Part shown: positions 21,269 through 32,300 of the stretch, one piece after another
How the letters are laid out: every line of letters begins with the position of its first letter
Position numbering within the stretch: the first letter of the stretch is position 1
DNA from: Elephas maximus indicus
Taxonomy: Eukaryota; Chordata; Mammalia; Proboscidea; Elephantidae
Assembly: GCF_024166365.1 (NCBI RefSeq)
Contig: NC_064826.1
Span: forward strand, 19,058,001 to 19,122,000
DNA length: 64,000 nucleotides
Reading direction: 5' to 3'
Notes under the pieces: model-generated
The model's database searches: none
Told to the model about the DNA's origin: nothing
What the model saw: only the letters and a program-made list of their open reading frames with translations
Position numbers and translations under genes: made by a program

Positions 21269-21713
21269 ACAGTGGGATGCAGATCTCAAATTCTTGTAAA
21301 AAGACCAGGCTTAATGGTCTCCCTGAGACTAGAGGGACCCTGGAGTTCATGGTCCCCAGACCCTTTGTTAGCCCAAGACTGAAACCATTCCTGAAGCCAA
21401 CTCTTCAGACAGAGACTGGCCTGGACTATAAGATAGATAATGATACTGGTGAGGAGTGAGCTTCTTGGCTCAAGTAGACACATGAGACTATGTGGGCAGC
21501 TCCTGTCTGGAGGGGAGATGAGAAGGAAGATGGAGGCAGCAGCTGGTCGAATGGACACGGGGAATACAGGGAGGAGAGGAGGAGTGTGCTGTCTCATTAG
21601 AGGGTGAGCTGCTAGGAGTACAGAGCAAGGTGTGTATAACTTTTTGTATGAGAGACTGACTTGATTTGTAAACTTTCACTTAAAGCACAATAAATAATTT
21701 TTTTTAAAAAAAG
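21269..21713 (+). mobile_element. L1 3' UTR, 5'-truncated
   Basis: Plus-oriented elephant-type L1 3' end. It starts with 'agtgggatgcagatctcaaa', contains 'ctgtctggaggggagatgag' and 'tgacttgatttgtaaacttt', and ends with 'cacttaaagcacaataaata' and a T/A-rich tail. It corresponds to the complement of 60880-61300. No target-site duplication was obvious. Confidence 0.85.
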
Positions 21714-22364
21714 AGGCAGTCCAGCCTTCATGAATTTCTCTTTGATGTTGCTCCTGGAAGCTTCTGAATGGGCCTGGGAGATTATTATTCAGTAACATTT
21801 ACTTCAATGCCACAGTATACACTAGGCTCAGAAGTTACCCCTATTCTATTTCCCCTTTCAAATAATCCTCAGTCATATTCTCAATCATCTCATGAGAGAA
21901 TATTGGATAATGTGCCCCATTTACAGAAAAGCTCAGTGATATAACAGCAGCAGTATAAAAAAAAAAAAAAATGTCTTGTCACCAACTTGAACAACTGACT
22001 ACCTCCCCATAATCAGGTAAATTCCTTGATCCCAAGAGACAACAAGAAAACTCTTCCCCCTTTCCCAGAGAAATTACCCATGTGCAAAGCCATCTCCTCT
22101 CTGCATTTCCCCCCATTCTGCTGACTCTCAGGCACAGAAGCCTCACGGGAGTAGAATCTGAGGTTGTTCCCAGCAGCTGGGGCCTGGGTGTCTTCCACTG
22201 AAACTAGAGGAGCGCTCCTTCAGCACCCCCAAACCTGTATTTGTGTTCCAACCCCAAGTCCCTCAGACCCACTCCTTTTCCAAAATTCAAGAGGATCACC
22301 AAGACAATTTGCAGTATCAGCTCACATCCACAAATTAAGAAAACAGAAGCAAATACCTACACTA
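21714..22364. other. No gene seen
   Basis: Unique-looking sequence. A poly-A run lies at about 21957-21971. Short frames (22013-22198 minus, 22164-22433 plus) are unsupported. Confidence 0.5.
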
Positions 22365-22487
22365 GAATGTCAACTCCATGAGGCCAGGAAGATTTGCTTT
22401 GTTTTAATCACATGTGTAACTCCCACTGCCTAGGAGAATACCTAATACACAGAAGGTCATCAGTGCGAATTTGTTGAAAGAATGAAA
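22365..22487 (+). mobile_element. L2 LINE 3' terminal fragment
   Basis: Contains 'actagaatgtcaactccatg', 'tgcctaggagaatacctaat' and 'aatttgttgaaagaatgaaa', the ordered blocks of the L2 3' end. About 120 bases, diverged. Confidence 0.7.
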
Positions 22488-22989
22488 TATGCAGAACCAC
22501 TTGCCAACACCATGGCAGAAGATTCTCTTAGCAAAATTATGTTTCCAGATTCTAATATCCTGACAAATGTCTTCTGTTTCTGGGACCACTAGCCTTAAAG
22601 ACAGATGTATCTGCTTTTGCAGAAAGAGCTTCGATAAGCTTATCACCTACGTGACAGTACATATCACCGGTCCTGCACCGTTGGTAGGAAGGCTCCCATT
22701 ATCCAGAGAAAAGCAGGGAAAATTCTGAAAATTTAGCAGTTTAAGAAGTCACAGTTAAATTAGGAAGGATTTAGAAATGAATGACAATAAAAGCACTGCT
22801 TTGAAGGCTTCTGGGATACTGATAAAGCAAGAGAAATTTCCCACCCAGGAAAACTTGTGGCCCTAAATTATACATTAAATTAGAAAATAAAAATGATTGG
22901 ATATTAATGAGTCAAAAATATAACTAGAAAGGCTTTTTAAAAAGGAATAGTACATTAAACTCACTGAAAATAAAATGAGGGATTAATCA

Positions 22990-23132
22990 ATTCGATGGCA
23001 GTGGGTTAACCAAAAGGTCAGCAGTTCAAATCTACCAGCTGCTCCTTGGAAATCCTATGGGGCAGTTCTACTCTGTCCTATAGGGTAGCTATGAGTCAGA
23101 ATCAACTCGACACTAAAGGATTTTTTTTTTTT
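22990..23132 (+). mobile_element. AfroSINE, headless, preceded by a second SINE's tail
   Basis: 'ttcgatggcagtgggtt' (a SINE tail) runs directly into 'aaccaaaaggtcagcagttc', the middle of the tRNA-like head of another copy. That copy then continues to its own tail and a T run (23118-23132). Confidence 0.8.
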
Positions 23133-23610
23133 AATAGCAATGGGTAATAAAAATAAATACAGAAAATAAACAAATATATATATTTTAAAAGGAGCAAATA
23201 TGATCAACAAAATCTATTGGAAAAGGCTAATGATATACACAAACTTCTGTTAAGACAAAAAAGAAAAACAGAATTCACAAATAAACACTATCAGGAATGA
23301 AAAGTGGAATATAACTACAGGTACTGTAGAGATATTTAAAAAATAGTAAGATACTATATACCAAAATTTTTGAAGGCTTAAGTGTAATGTCTAAATTTTT
23401 AGAAAAATATGAATTACCAAAATCGACTCAAAAAGAAATGGAAAACCCATTGAATTAAACTACACTGAATTTTCTAAATATCACGGCTTCACAGATGAGT
23501 TTTACCGAACATTCAAGGAACAGATAAAATCTATCTCACACTAACTGCTACAGAAAATAGAAGAAGAGGGAAATTTCCAAATGCGTTTTATGAGGACATA
23601 TAACCCTGAT

Positions 23611-23763
23611 GGAGCCCTGGTGGTGCAATGGTTAGGAGCTACACTTGCTAATCAAAAGGCTGGCAGTTCGAATCCATCAGCTGCTCCTTGGAAAGCCTAT
23701 GGGGCAGCTCTACACTGTCCTACAGCTTCTCTATGAGTCAGAATCGACTCTACAGCAATAGGT
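23611..23763 (+). mobile_element. AfroSINE with TSD
   Basis: Complete short-form copy (ggagccctggtggtgcaatg to 'atcgactctacagcaatagg'). Flanking duplication 'tataaccctgat' (23599-23610) versus 'tataatcctgat' (23764-23775), one difference. Confidence 0.9.
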
Positions 23764-24623
23764 TATAATCCTGATACCAAGCCTCAACAAAGACAGTGCA
23801 AGGAAAGAAAATTATCGGCCAATATCACTTATGAACACAGATGCCAAAGTTGGAAAAAAAAAAAAAGCATTCACAAATTGCATGTGGCAGCGTATTAAAA
23901 AAATACTAGTGCATTATGGCCAAGTAGAAATGCAAGAATAGGACCACATTAGAAAAACTGACCAACATCACCCACTATATTAACATATCAAAGACAAAAC
24001 CATATCATGATCTCAACAGTTGTAGCAAAAGCATTTAATAAAAATTAATATTCATTGTACAGTTTTAAAATATTCCCCTATTAAGCATGACTGGGATAGA
24101 AGGGAACTACCTTAACCTGATATGTGGTTTCTACTGAAAACTTACAACAAATACTATCAATAAAGATGACACATTAGAAGCCTTTAAATTAGTTAGAAAT
24201 GGGAAAACATTGCTTGTTCTCACCCTTACTGTTTGCTGCTCTATGGGAAGTGCTAGCCAATCCAGTGGAAGTAAAAATGTGGAAAAGGTATCAGGATTGT
24301 TATTTACAGATAATATGATTATCCACATGAAAATACAAAAGAATCTGCAAATAGACTATTAAGTAAGTTCAGCATGTTTGCCAAAACAAAATCGGTATTC
24401 CAAAACCAACAGCATTTCCAAACAGCAGGAATAACCAATTAAATATTTTAATAGATAAAGTACCACAATATAATAGCATAAAAGCTATAAGGTATCTAGG
24501 AATAAATCTAACAAAAAGAGGTCTAAGAGTTTTATAAACAAAATGATAAAAAGTATTGAAAGATTATTTTAAAATCAGAATAATATTAATGTATCGGATG
24601 ACTCAATTTCATAAAGATGCCAT

Positions 24624-24831
24624 GTTATTGTTGTTGGATGCCATCAAGCTGATTCCCACTCTTAGCAACCCCGTAGGACAGAATAGAACTGCTCCATAGG
24701 GTTTACTTAGCTGTAATCTTTATGGAAGCGGATCACCAGGTCTTTCTCCTACAGAGAAAGTGGGTGAGTTTGAACTGCCAAACTTTTGGTTAACAGCCAA
24801 GCACTTAACCATTGCACCATCAGGCCTCCGG
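24624..24831 (-). mobile_element. AfroSINE, long form, with TSD
   Basis: Reverse copy starting 'gttattgttgttggatgcca', with the long-form middle (aatctttatggaagcggatc). Flanked by 'aaagatgccat' (24613-24623) and 'aaagatgtcat' (24832-24842), one difference. Confidence 0.9.
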
Positions 24832-25021
24832 AAAGATGTCATATCTCCCAAAATTTATCCTACAAATCTAACTCAAAAAAAAGTCCCACAAAGTCTTTTA
24901 ACCGGATGTGACAAACTGATGCTAAAGTTAGTATGGAAGAGTTGAAGCCAAAAATAGCCAGTACAATTTTAAAGCTGAACAAAGCGGAGACGTGCTCTTC
25001 CAGACATCAAGACTTTTCATA

Positions 25022-25188
25022 AAACCAAAAAAACAAACCCAATGCCATCAGGTCTATTTCGACTCATAGTGACCCTATAGGACAGAGTAGAACTGCCCCA
25101 TAGGGTTTCCAGGAAGTGGCTGGTGGATTCCAACTGCCGACCTTTTGGTTAGCACCCATAGACAGCTCTTAGCCACTGTGCCACCGGA
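25022..25188 (-). mobile_element. AfroSINE
   Basis: Reverse short-form copy with 'gaccctataggacagagtag' and the head complement 'ttagccactgtgccaccgga'. An A-rich flank lies at left. Confidence 0.9.
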
Positions 25189-27400
25189 GAAAGCCATAGG
25201 AATTAAAACAGTGTGGTATGGGCTCAGAACTGGTTTGATCAGTGGGAAAGGACAAACTAGAAACACATCCATGAATATATGGAAATTTAATTTTCAGTTA
25301 TGGTGGTATCTACATCAATAAGGGAATGAAGGACAGTTCAGTACATCGGATCAGAACAACAGCCTTTCCAAAAGGGGAGGGGGGAGTGCAATTAAATTCC
25401 TATTTTACACTAAAAGAAAACTAAATCTCAGGTTAATTTTCATAAGTGTGGAAAGCAAAATTTTAACACATTAAGGGACATACACACACAGAGGAGATTA
25501 TCTTCATAGTATCAGATATGGAAAGGTTTCTTTAATAAGATACAAATGACATCAACTATAAAGAATGAGTATGAATACGGCTACAATTTTCTATAGTACA
25601 AAAGACATCAAAAGCAAAATGAAGCACAGGCTGAGAAAATATATTTAATGTTTATATGCATGGAGCACGTACAAACCAAGAAGAAAAAAAAAGATACACA
25701 GCCCACTCGAAAAATGGGCAAAGGTTATGAAAAAAAGAAATCACAGCCTAAGAAGTTTCAATAGTCAATAAATCTATGAAGAAGTGCTCAACCTCACTGA
25801 CAGTGACGGAAATTCAAATAAAACCACCAGATCCTGGGTTTTTAAAAAATCAAATTGACAGAATATGAGGAGTCTGACTCTCCACAGTATTGAAGGTCGT
25901 GGGAGACAGATAAGAACCCTCATTCACTGCTAATGGGTTTGCAAACTTGAGAACAATCTGACAGTCTCTAGTTAAACTGAAAATGTGTGTGCAGCGTAGC
26001 AATGCCCTATGCAGGTACATGCAGGAAAGTTTCGCATCCATGCAAGGAGAGTAGAGCTACATGGGTTCATATTAGCATTGCCTGTAATTCCCAAAAAACT
26101 GGCAGCAGCTGAACTGTTTGCCATCAGGGGAATGGATCAACACGGCACAATCATATGCATGAATCTATGATACAAAATGTATGAACTGCATCTAGATTTA
26201 CCAACATGGAGAGAAAAATAAAAACATACTGTCAAGGAAAATAAAAACAAGCTGCAGAATTATATGTATCTTCTAACACCACATATATACATTTAAAAAA
26301 TCATACAAAGCAATACGTGGGTCCAGACATTGTAAAGGTATAAAACCTAGATTTGAGAGTTACATACCAAGTTCATGAGACTGTTTACCTTTGGGGAAAG
26401 GGTGGAGAATGATATTGGGAAGTAGAGCAAAAGGAACTTCAATTTTATAGGAAACATTGAATAGCTGAATTGTTAAAAATAGATCTGAAGCAAACATGAC
26501 AAACTGTTAACACTTATTACATGAGATAAGTACGTAAACACCGGTAATATTTTCTTCATATTTGTCACATCTTTACATTTTTCTAAATAATAAAATTAAA
26601 AGAAAAGCAGCTAGTAAAGAATTCTACCTCTGAGATTTTTTTGGACATGTATAGATTAATTGTGAGTTGGTTCTCTAAAGTTTTGAGACAAGATACTTTA
26701 TAATAAATGTCTTTTTTTTTTAATGGAACCTTCTTAAAAATAAAGCTGACAATATTTTAAAACTGCTAAAATGACTGAACAAATTTCTATAGGTATCAAC
26801 ACCAATAGTTCTCAAAATCATATTGAGGGGGAAAAAGCAAGCTGCAAAGTGGTATGTTCACTCTTGTATAATTTAGAATGAAAATTTTAAATATGTTATC
26901 GTGGATATTTATATATACTCACACACATATATGTAATAAAGATATAATAACTAATGCTGGAAGAATACACACTTCACAATACTGATTACTTAGGGAACCA
27001 AGGAAGGAAAAAGGTGAGTGAACCTGGGAGGGAAATAAAGTGACATTCAATTCTGTCAATGTTTAATTCTTAAAGATAAAAAAAATCTGAAACATATACG
27101 ATAAACATTCACATTGGATTATCCTAAATAGCATGTACAAGAATGAATATTACTTTTGGTGTATATGTATTTTTTAATTTTCAAAATAAAAAAGAAAGAT
27201 GCTGAAGAATTGCAAATAAAAGGCACATAAGTCAGTAACATACAAGAAAATCTTGTTTACATCAAAAACCAAGATATGACTATTTTTAGAAATCATTCTG
27301 TTTACTTTTCTATATGTTTTTAAGTTTTTAAAAATAAAAAGGAGAAACAAATGAAATGAAGAACTCAGAGAGAAATTATACATACGTTTGATAATATAAA

Positions 27401-28009
27401 AACTTCCATAATCACAAAGCACCATAATAACATTCTATATCATTTTCTGCATTTTCTTATTTGTAAATTTTGTCTAAAGAAAAATAGAAGATGTTGCCTA
27501 ATTGGAAACGTGACTTTCTATTATTAATATTGTGGGAGTCCATTTTAACGTGTTTATCTTGCTGCTAGTCTATAATTTATGTTTCAGCGTGGAAATTTGT
27601 TTGCATGCCTGTGACAGGTTAATGCAGTTTCAACATGCGTTTTTCTTCCGTTCGTTGAATAGTTAAATCTTTACTCAAAGGATTTTAAGTTTCAATTTCA
27701 ACCATGAGAGGATTCTCCGCGTTTTCAAGGTTAAAAACGCTTCTGGTTCTCAACGTTATTAATTAACATCTACGTAGAGAATCTATTTAGGGCACTGCCG
27801 GCGACCCTGGATTCACAGCTGAAGTGTTCAACGAGAAAACTTTTGGATGCCGAGTTCGGGATTTTTGGCATTGGGGCTTAGAGCGAAGGACAGGAGTAAA
27901 TGCCATTCCAGACCGCTTCACGAGCGATCGCAATGATGAATCGAAAGACAGTCAGGTATTAGCAATTTTTTTTTCCTTAAAGAAAAAAGTTGCTCAGACT
28001 GGGCCGGAC
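27401..28009. other. KLF14 upstream flank, no gene seen
   Basis: The sequence changes from AT-rich to balanced toward the CpG island, and no lineage-specific repeat was recognised. There is no convincing TATA box near the island. An open frame at 27824-28036 has no known domain. Confidence 0.5.
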
Positions 28010-28149
28010 ACTCGGCTGGCGGGGGCCCAGCGCTAGGGGTGCGCCCGGCAGGCTGCCCAGAAGTTCCGACCGGGGAGTTCGCGCTTTAGGAACATTACCT
28101 GGCTCGCCAGCGGACCCCAGATCTCGAGGACTAGATAATTTCGGAGCGG

Positions 28150-28200
28150 CGACCAATAGCTTAGCGGGGCGGCGCGCGGGGGTCTTGGCCGGGCGGGTCC
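28150..28200 (+). promoter_or_regulatory. Candidate KLF14 core promoter (CCAAT and GC boxes)
   Basis: CCAAT at 28153-28157, GGGGCGG at 28166-28172 and GGGCGGG at 28191-28197 lie about 210-250 bases upstream of the start codon. No TATA box is visible, as is usual for CpG-island promoters. The transcription start site cannot be placed from sequence. The role is inferred from motif clustering. Confidence 0.5.
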
Positions 28201-28247
28201 GCGCCTCAGCGGCTCCGGTGCGTCAGGGCGCGTCAGGCAGCGGCTCC

Positions 28248-28249
28248 GC

Positions 28250-28280
<31 letters not shown>

Positions 28281-28286
28281 GCGGCG
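28248..28286 (+). repeat. GCG trinucleotide tract in the KLF14 5' flank
   Basis: (GCG)9 at 28248-28274, then two GCA and two GCG units and more GC-rich sequence. The tract is about 130 bases upstream of the KLF14 ATG, probably in the 5' UTR. Such runs are length-variable and can form stable RNA structure. No ATG lies between it and the KLF14 start. Confidence 0.85.
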
Positions 28287-28404
28287 GGCGGCGCTCGGCT
28301 CCTGCGCGGCTCTGCCAGGCGGCGGGACGGACGCGCCCGAGGACTCGCGCGCCCGCGGCCGGCCGCGCTCTGACGGCGCCGGCGGGCGCCCCGGCGGGGC
28401 CGGC

Positions 28405-29337
28405 ATGTGGGCAGCCAGCGCGTGCCTGGACTACTTCGCCGCCGAGTGCCTGGTGGCCATCGCCGCGGGCGCCGTGGTGCACCGCCGCCCGCCGGACCCC
28501 GAGGGCGCGGCTGCCACCACTGCGGGTGCGGATGAGGGAGCGGCGGGGCCCGAGCGCGCCGGACCGGGACCCCCGGGGTCCGCCGTGCCGCCCCTGTTCC
28601 CCTGGGCTCGCGCGCCCAGCCCCGGCGCGGCCGCCGCCTCCGCGCCCCACCTGCTGGCTGCCAGCGTCCTGGCCGGGTGGCGCGGCGCCTCCGAGGTGGG
28701 CTCCGGGGAGACCTCGGGGGCCGCCCTCCCGGCCCCGGCCGACGCCCGCGGCCTGCCCACCGCCGCCTGCCCGGCCCCGGCCACTAGTGCGGCCTCACTC
28801 TCCGGCCCCCCGCGTTCCTCAGCCGTGGGTTCTGGCCCAGATTCCAGCTCCGACGTGTGTCCCGGGACGGCTGGGGCCCCGGGCGCCGGCCCTGCCCCAG
28901 CCGTGGGCCCCGGGCCCCGCCGGCGACCAGTCACACCTGCTGTCAAGCGCCACCGCTGCCCCTTCCCTGGCTGCACCAAAGCCTACTACAAGTCGTCGCA
29001 CCTCAAGTCCCACCTGCGCACCCACACAGGTGAGCGCCCTTTCTGCTGCGACTGGCTCGACTGCGACAAGAAGTTTACGCGCTCCGACGAGCTGGCCCGC
29101 CACTACAGGACGCACACGGGCGAGAAGCGCTTCTCCTGCCCGCTCTGCCCCAAGCAGTTCTCTCGCAGCGACCACCTGACCAAACATGCCCGCCGCCACC
29201 CAGCCTATCATCCTGACATGATTGAGTACCGGGGGCGCCGTCGTACACCCCGCGTCGTCGACCCTCAACCCGCAAGCCTAGAGGACAGCTCCGACCCCAG
29301 CCGCTCCCAGGTGTCCAGCTTCACTACCAGCCTGTAG
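28405..29337 (+). CDS. KLF14: Kruppel-like factor 14 (single-exon zinc-finger transcription factor)
   Basis: Encodes a 310-residue nuclear DNA-binding protein of the BTEB-like KLF group (KLF9/13/14/16). The N-terminus (residues 6-28, [10 protein letters not shown] and VVHRR) is the Sin3-interaction-type helix. Residues 30-175 are Ala/Pro/Gly-rich and poorly conserved. Three C2H2 fingers follow: C185-C190-H203-H207, C215-C220-H233-H237 and C245-C248-H261-H265, joined by HTGE linkers and contacting GC/GT boxes through the KSSHLK, RSDELAR and RSDHLTK helices. The tail keeps [16 protein letters not shown], typical of KLF14/16. The human protein, as I recall, is 323 residues, so the difference is in the low-complexity middle. 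The start is chosen because [10 protein letters not shown] begins six residues in, as in other KLF14 proteins; the context is G at -3 and T at +4. The frame is intact with no intron, as expected for this KLF16-derived retrogene. Known roles are repression or activation of metabolic genes, notably in fat, with maternal-allele expression. KLF16 or KLF13 is less likely because those genes have introns and different middles. Confidence 0.95.
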   Translation: MWAASACLDYFAAECLVAIAAGAVVHRRPPDPEGAAATTAGADEGAAGPERAGPGPPGSAVPPLFPWARAPSPGAAAASAPHLLAASVLAGWRGASEVGSGETSGAALPAPADARGLPTAACPAPATSAASLSGPPRSSAVGSGPDSSSDVCPGTAGAPGAGPAPAVGPGPRRRPVTPAVKRHRCPFPGCTKAYYKSSHLKSHLRTHTGERPFCCDWLDCDKKFTRSDELARHYRTHTGEKRFSCPLCPKQFSRSDHLTKHARRHPAYHPDMIEYRGRRRTPRVVDPQPASLEDSSDPSRSQVSSFTTSL

Positions 29338-32300
29338 GACTGTCATTGCTGCTATTCGTCCCCGCTATTGCCCCTGCTTTCTCACTGCGCGACCCTCTTT
29401 CCCATCGTCACTAGACCAAGGCACAGACTGGTTCCTCCGCTCTGAGGGTGGGTCATGGCAGGCACTTTGGACTCTGGGGAGGGACTGGGGGCGAGAAAAC
29501 AGCGGGAATTCTTGCACATATATCTCATCCTAAAAGGGGGGGGGTGCCTCAAGACAGCCCCCTGGAACTGGTGCCTAAGAGTTGAACCCTGTGCTCTCCA
29601 GAGTCTTGAAGATGTGAAACTGGAATTCTCAGGTGCCTGGGGATCTCCCAGTCTCAAAGGACTCTGTTGGCTCACCCACCCGCCAGGGTGGACCTTGGAG
29701 AGGGTGTCAAGGGTGGCAGTCTTGGAAATGTCCAGGACTGGGATGGTGAGAGGCCTTTGGAAACAGAAATGATTTCTATTTCTGTAAACAGCAATGTTTA
29801 CTAATTTCTTTTTAGTTACATTTAAACAGTGATCCCAGGTTGAAATGGGAGGCTGATCTCCTCCACTCCCTATTCACCCAGCTTCCTCTGCTAGGAGAAG
29901 CCATGTAATTGTCCCTGTGGATGTATGGCTGGGAGATGCTTCTTGGTGGCTGGGAGCTGTGTGAGTCTGTTTGCAGGTCATGTTGTGTAGGATGGGCCCC
30001 TGCACTTGCGTCGTAGCCCTTCTCCCTACTTGGGGGTGGTAACCTCCTGCTCACTCACACAATGAGATTGGTTCAACAATTTGGAAACAACCATAAAAGT
30101 ACCAGAAAGAAAAGGGTGGTCCTGACTAGCCTCCCCTTCACCCAGAGGGTATACCCAAGCGATTTTGGAGTGGGATGACTTTGGGGTGAGATGGGTCCAA
30201 GACAACATTCAGGGGAACAGTGGTTCCAGCTGCCCCGCCCCAAGTAATCATCAAGGATGATAGATTCTATTAATTTCTTAGCGACTAACTAGGGATTTAT
30301 TTATTTCCCTTTGGGTTTGTGCATTTTTGTTTATGAGATAGATAAGTTGATGGATGGGGAAAGTGAATGTGAGACACCAGCTTCTTCCAAAGAGCAGGCT
30401 GACCCGGATTTGGGGAAGGAGCAGCAAGGTGATAACTGTTGTCAAATAGGAAGACCCTTCACCTCTGATCCTGAAGTCCCTCCCCTTCCTGCAGGAATTG
30501 AGCATCAACAGTATTGGTTTTTTCTATGTATATCTCTGCTCCTCTGGATGATGTGTACCACTGTGTGTATGTGTGAGTGTGAATACCTGTGAACCTTTTG
30601 TTAGGGATGAGGTTAAAAGACATTTCCTGCTCTGGTGAAACTCCCTTTGGCCCCCTCCTGAATAACCTTGATAGTCCATCAGTCACACTTTTGAAGAATG
30701 CCCTAATCTCACAGGACCATACCAGGCATCTGGTTAAACAGACTGCTTTTCCCTGTTTTTTCAGATGAAGACACTGAAGCCTAGATAAATTCAAAGTCAC
30801 ATACTGAGTTGCTCACAAGAGCCATGACTAGAACTCAGGTGCCTGGTCTCCAAAGTGGTTCCTTCCTTCACACTTGGTCACCCCACCCCCTCTCTTCTGG
30901 GCACCTAGTTAAAGGATACCACTCGACCTTCCTGCCGCCTGGACCCCTTTCCCCCCTCCCTCCCTATTTCCTATCACTTCTATGTACCTTCAAGCTTCTG
31001 GTCTCTACTGAGCCCTTAGCCTGCTGTGTTTAACCCAAAAGCCCTTTTTCTTAACAAATTGAGTCCATTCTCTCCCTCCATACCATGTGGACTTAAAGTG
31101 AGAAAGAGTCTTTGGCATCCTGGGAGTCTTTATCTTTTCACCCGATAGATTAATGTTTTCTGCCAGTTCTATTCTTTTTGTGGCCTTGGACATTCCAGTA
31201 TCCTTGAGAGAGTGAATGATGTGAATCTGGTGTTGAGACTCTACTAAGTGCCCCCAACTAAGTGAGGCAGAGTCCTTGGAAAGGACGCTGAAGAATTTCT
31301 TGATGTGGAATAAGCAGAGCATGTGGGCCTCTCTTTGAGTACAGATGGAAAATGACGGCCCCAGTTGTAGAGATGATTTTTGGTGGTAGGAAAAGTTCTC
31401 CCTTTGCTCCATTTGTCTCCTCGCTAAGGGCCCCTTTGTCTCAGATATTCAACAGAAGATCCAGCATTGGGTCAGTGGACCAATGAAACCAACAGGAGAG
31501 GGACTCCCACCAGCCATTCTGAAACTGGTCTCAGCAAAGCTTGGCTTTTCCAACCACCCGTTGATAAATCGCTGTTGATCCTCAACTTCCCAAATAGTGT
31601 CCTTACTTGGGTTCTTCTACCTTGGAGACCCTTGTCTGATTAAATGTGATATGTCTTTTATCTTTTACTGACAGAGAATTGACTCCTCCTAGGTCTTGGG
31701 GTGGTGGGAAGGAGACACCTGGGACAACAGGGCAACCTGATAATGGAGGCAAGATTTGTAGACAGGTCTTTCTTAGTTTTGGTATTGTTACCCTTTTTAC
31801 TCCAGCGGCCACATAGCTCTTCCGGAGCAATTATTAGTGAAATGCCTTGGAAGGGGCTTCCTAGTTTTATTGGTATTTCTTTTGCTTCTTCATGTTAACC
31901 AGTGAAGCTCAGCAAGTGAATCTGTCTGGGGGCTGGGGTCATCCCGAACCTTTGGGCCCTTCCGCCAACCCTGCCATCATGAGTTCTGATAATGACCCAG
32001 TACCAGGCTCTATTAGTAAAACTCTTCCTGAAATCTGGGTTGGAAGCTGGGAATGAATTCCAGGTCAGACCTTGGTTCTGGGGGAGTTGGATCCCCTGAC
32101 CTTGATGGAAACGGGAACAGTACAAGCCTTGCCCCTACTCGTGGAGAAAGAGTCTGCCATCTGTATTTCCCTGTTCTGCTCCAAGCAAGGAACCATACTG
32201 GAATACCATTCTTGGCTCCTGTCTCTCTTACTCACTTCTCCCTAAAGGAAAAAGATTGTCTTCTCTAATGGAGACAGAGAGAGAGGTCATTGTCCACATA

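Larger units (their letters stand above)
22870..27400 (+). mobile_element. Old L1 (L1M-type), plus strand, with four SINE insertions
   Basis: Decayed L1 ORF2 and 3' UTR. Blocks typical of ORF2 include 'aaaattatcggccaatatca', 'agttgtagcaaaagcattta' and 'gaagtgctagccaatccagt'. The later part (25600-26600) shows '...aactctgtttcagg'-type UTR decay such as 'gaacaatctgacagtctcta' and 'ggaatggatcaacacggcac'. The RT domain is unreadable through stops. Interrupted by AfroSINEs at 22990, 23611, 24624 and 25022. The right limit is uncertain. Confidence 0.65.
28010..29330. promoter_or_regulatory. CpG island spanning KLF14 promoter and coding region
   Basis: The GC fraction and the density of CG dinucleotides rise sharply at about 28010 and fall after about 29330, against an AT-rich surround. 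The island covers the 5' flank and the whole coding exon. In human and mouse, KLF14 is maternally expressed without its own differentially methylated region and depends on distant imprinting control near MEST. Whether that holds here cannot be read from the sequence. Confidence 0.85.

Noticed and set aside
27990-28373. 127-codon frame with an alanine run upstream of KLF14
   Set aside because: It begins at a TTG, not ATG. The alanine run is just the GCG tract read in one phase, in promoter/5' UTR sequence.
28033-29179. Long frames overlapping KLF14 on both strands (205, 182, 217 and 149 codons)
   Set aside because: GC-rich DNA has few stops. These are shadows of the KLF14 exon with no domain of their own.
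28405-29337. Identification as KLF16 or KLF13
   Set aside because: Those genes are multi-exon and differ in the middle. The N-terminal DYFAAECLV with [11 protein letters not shown] and the single exon fit KLF14.
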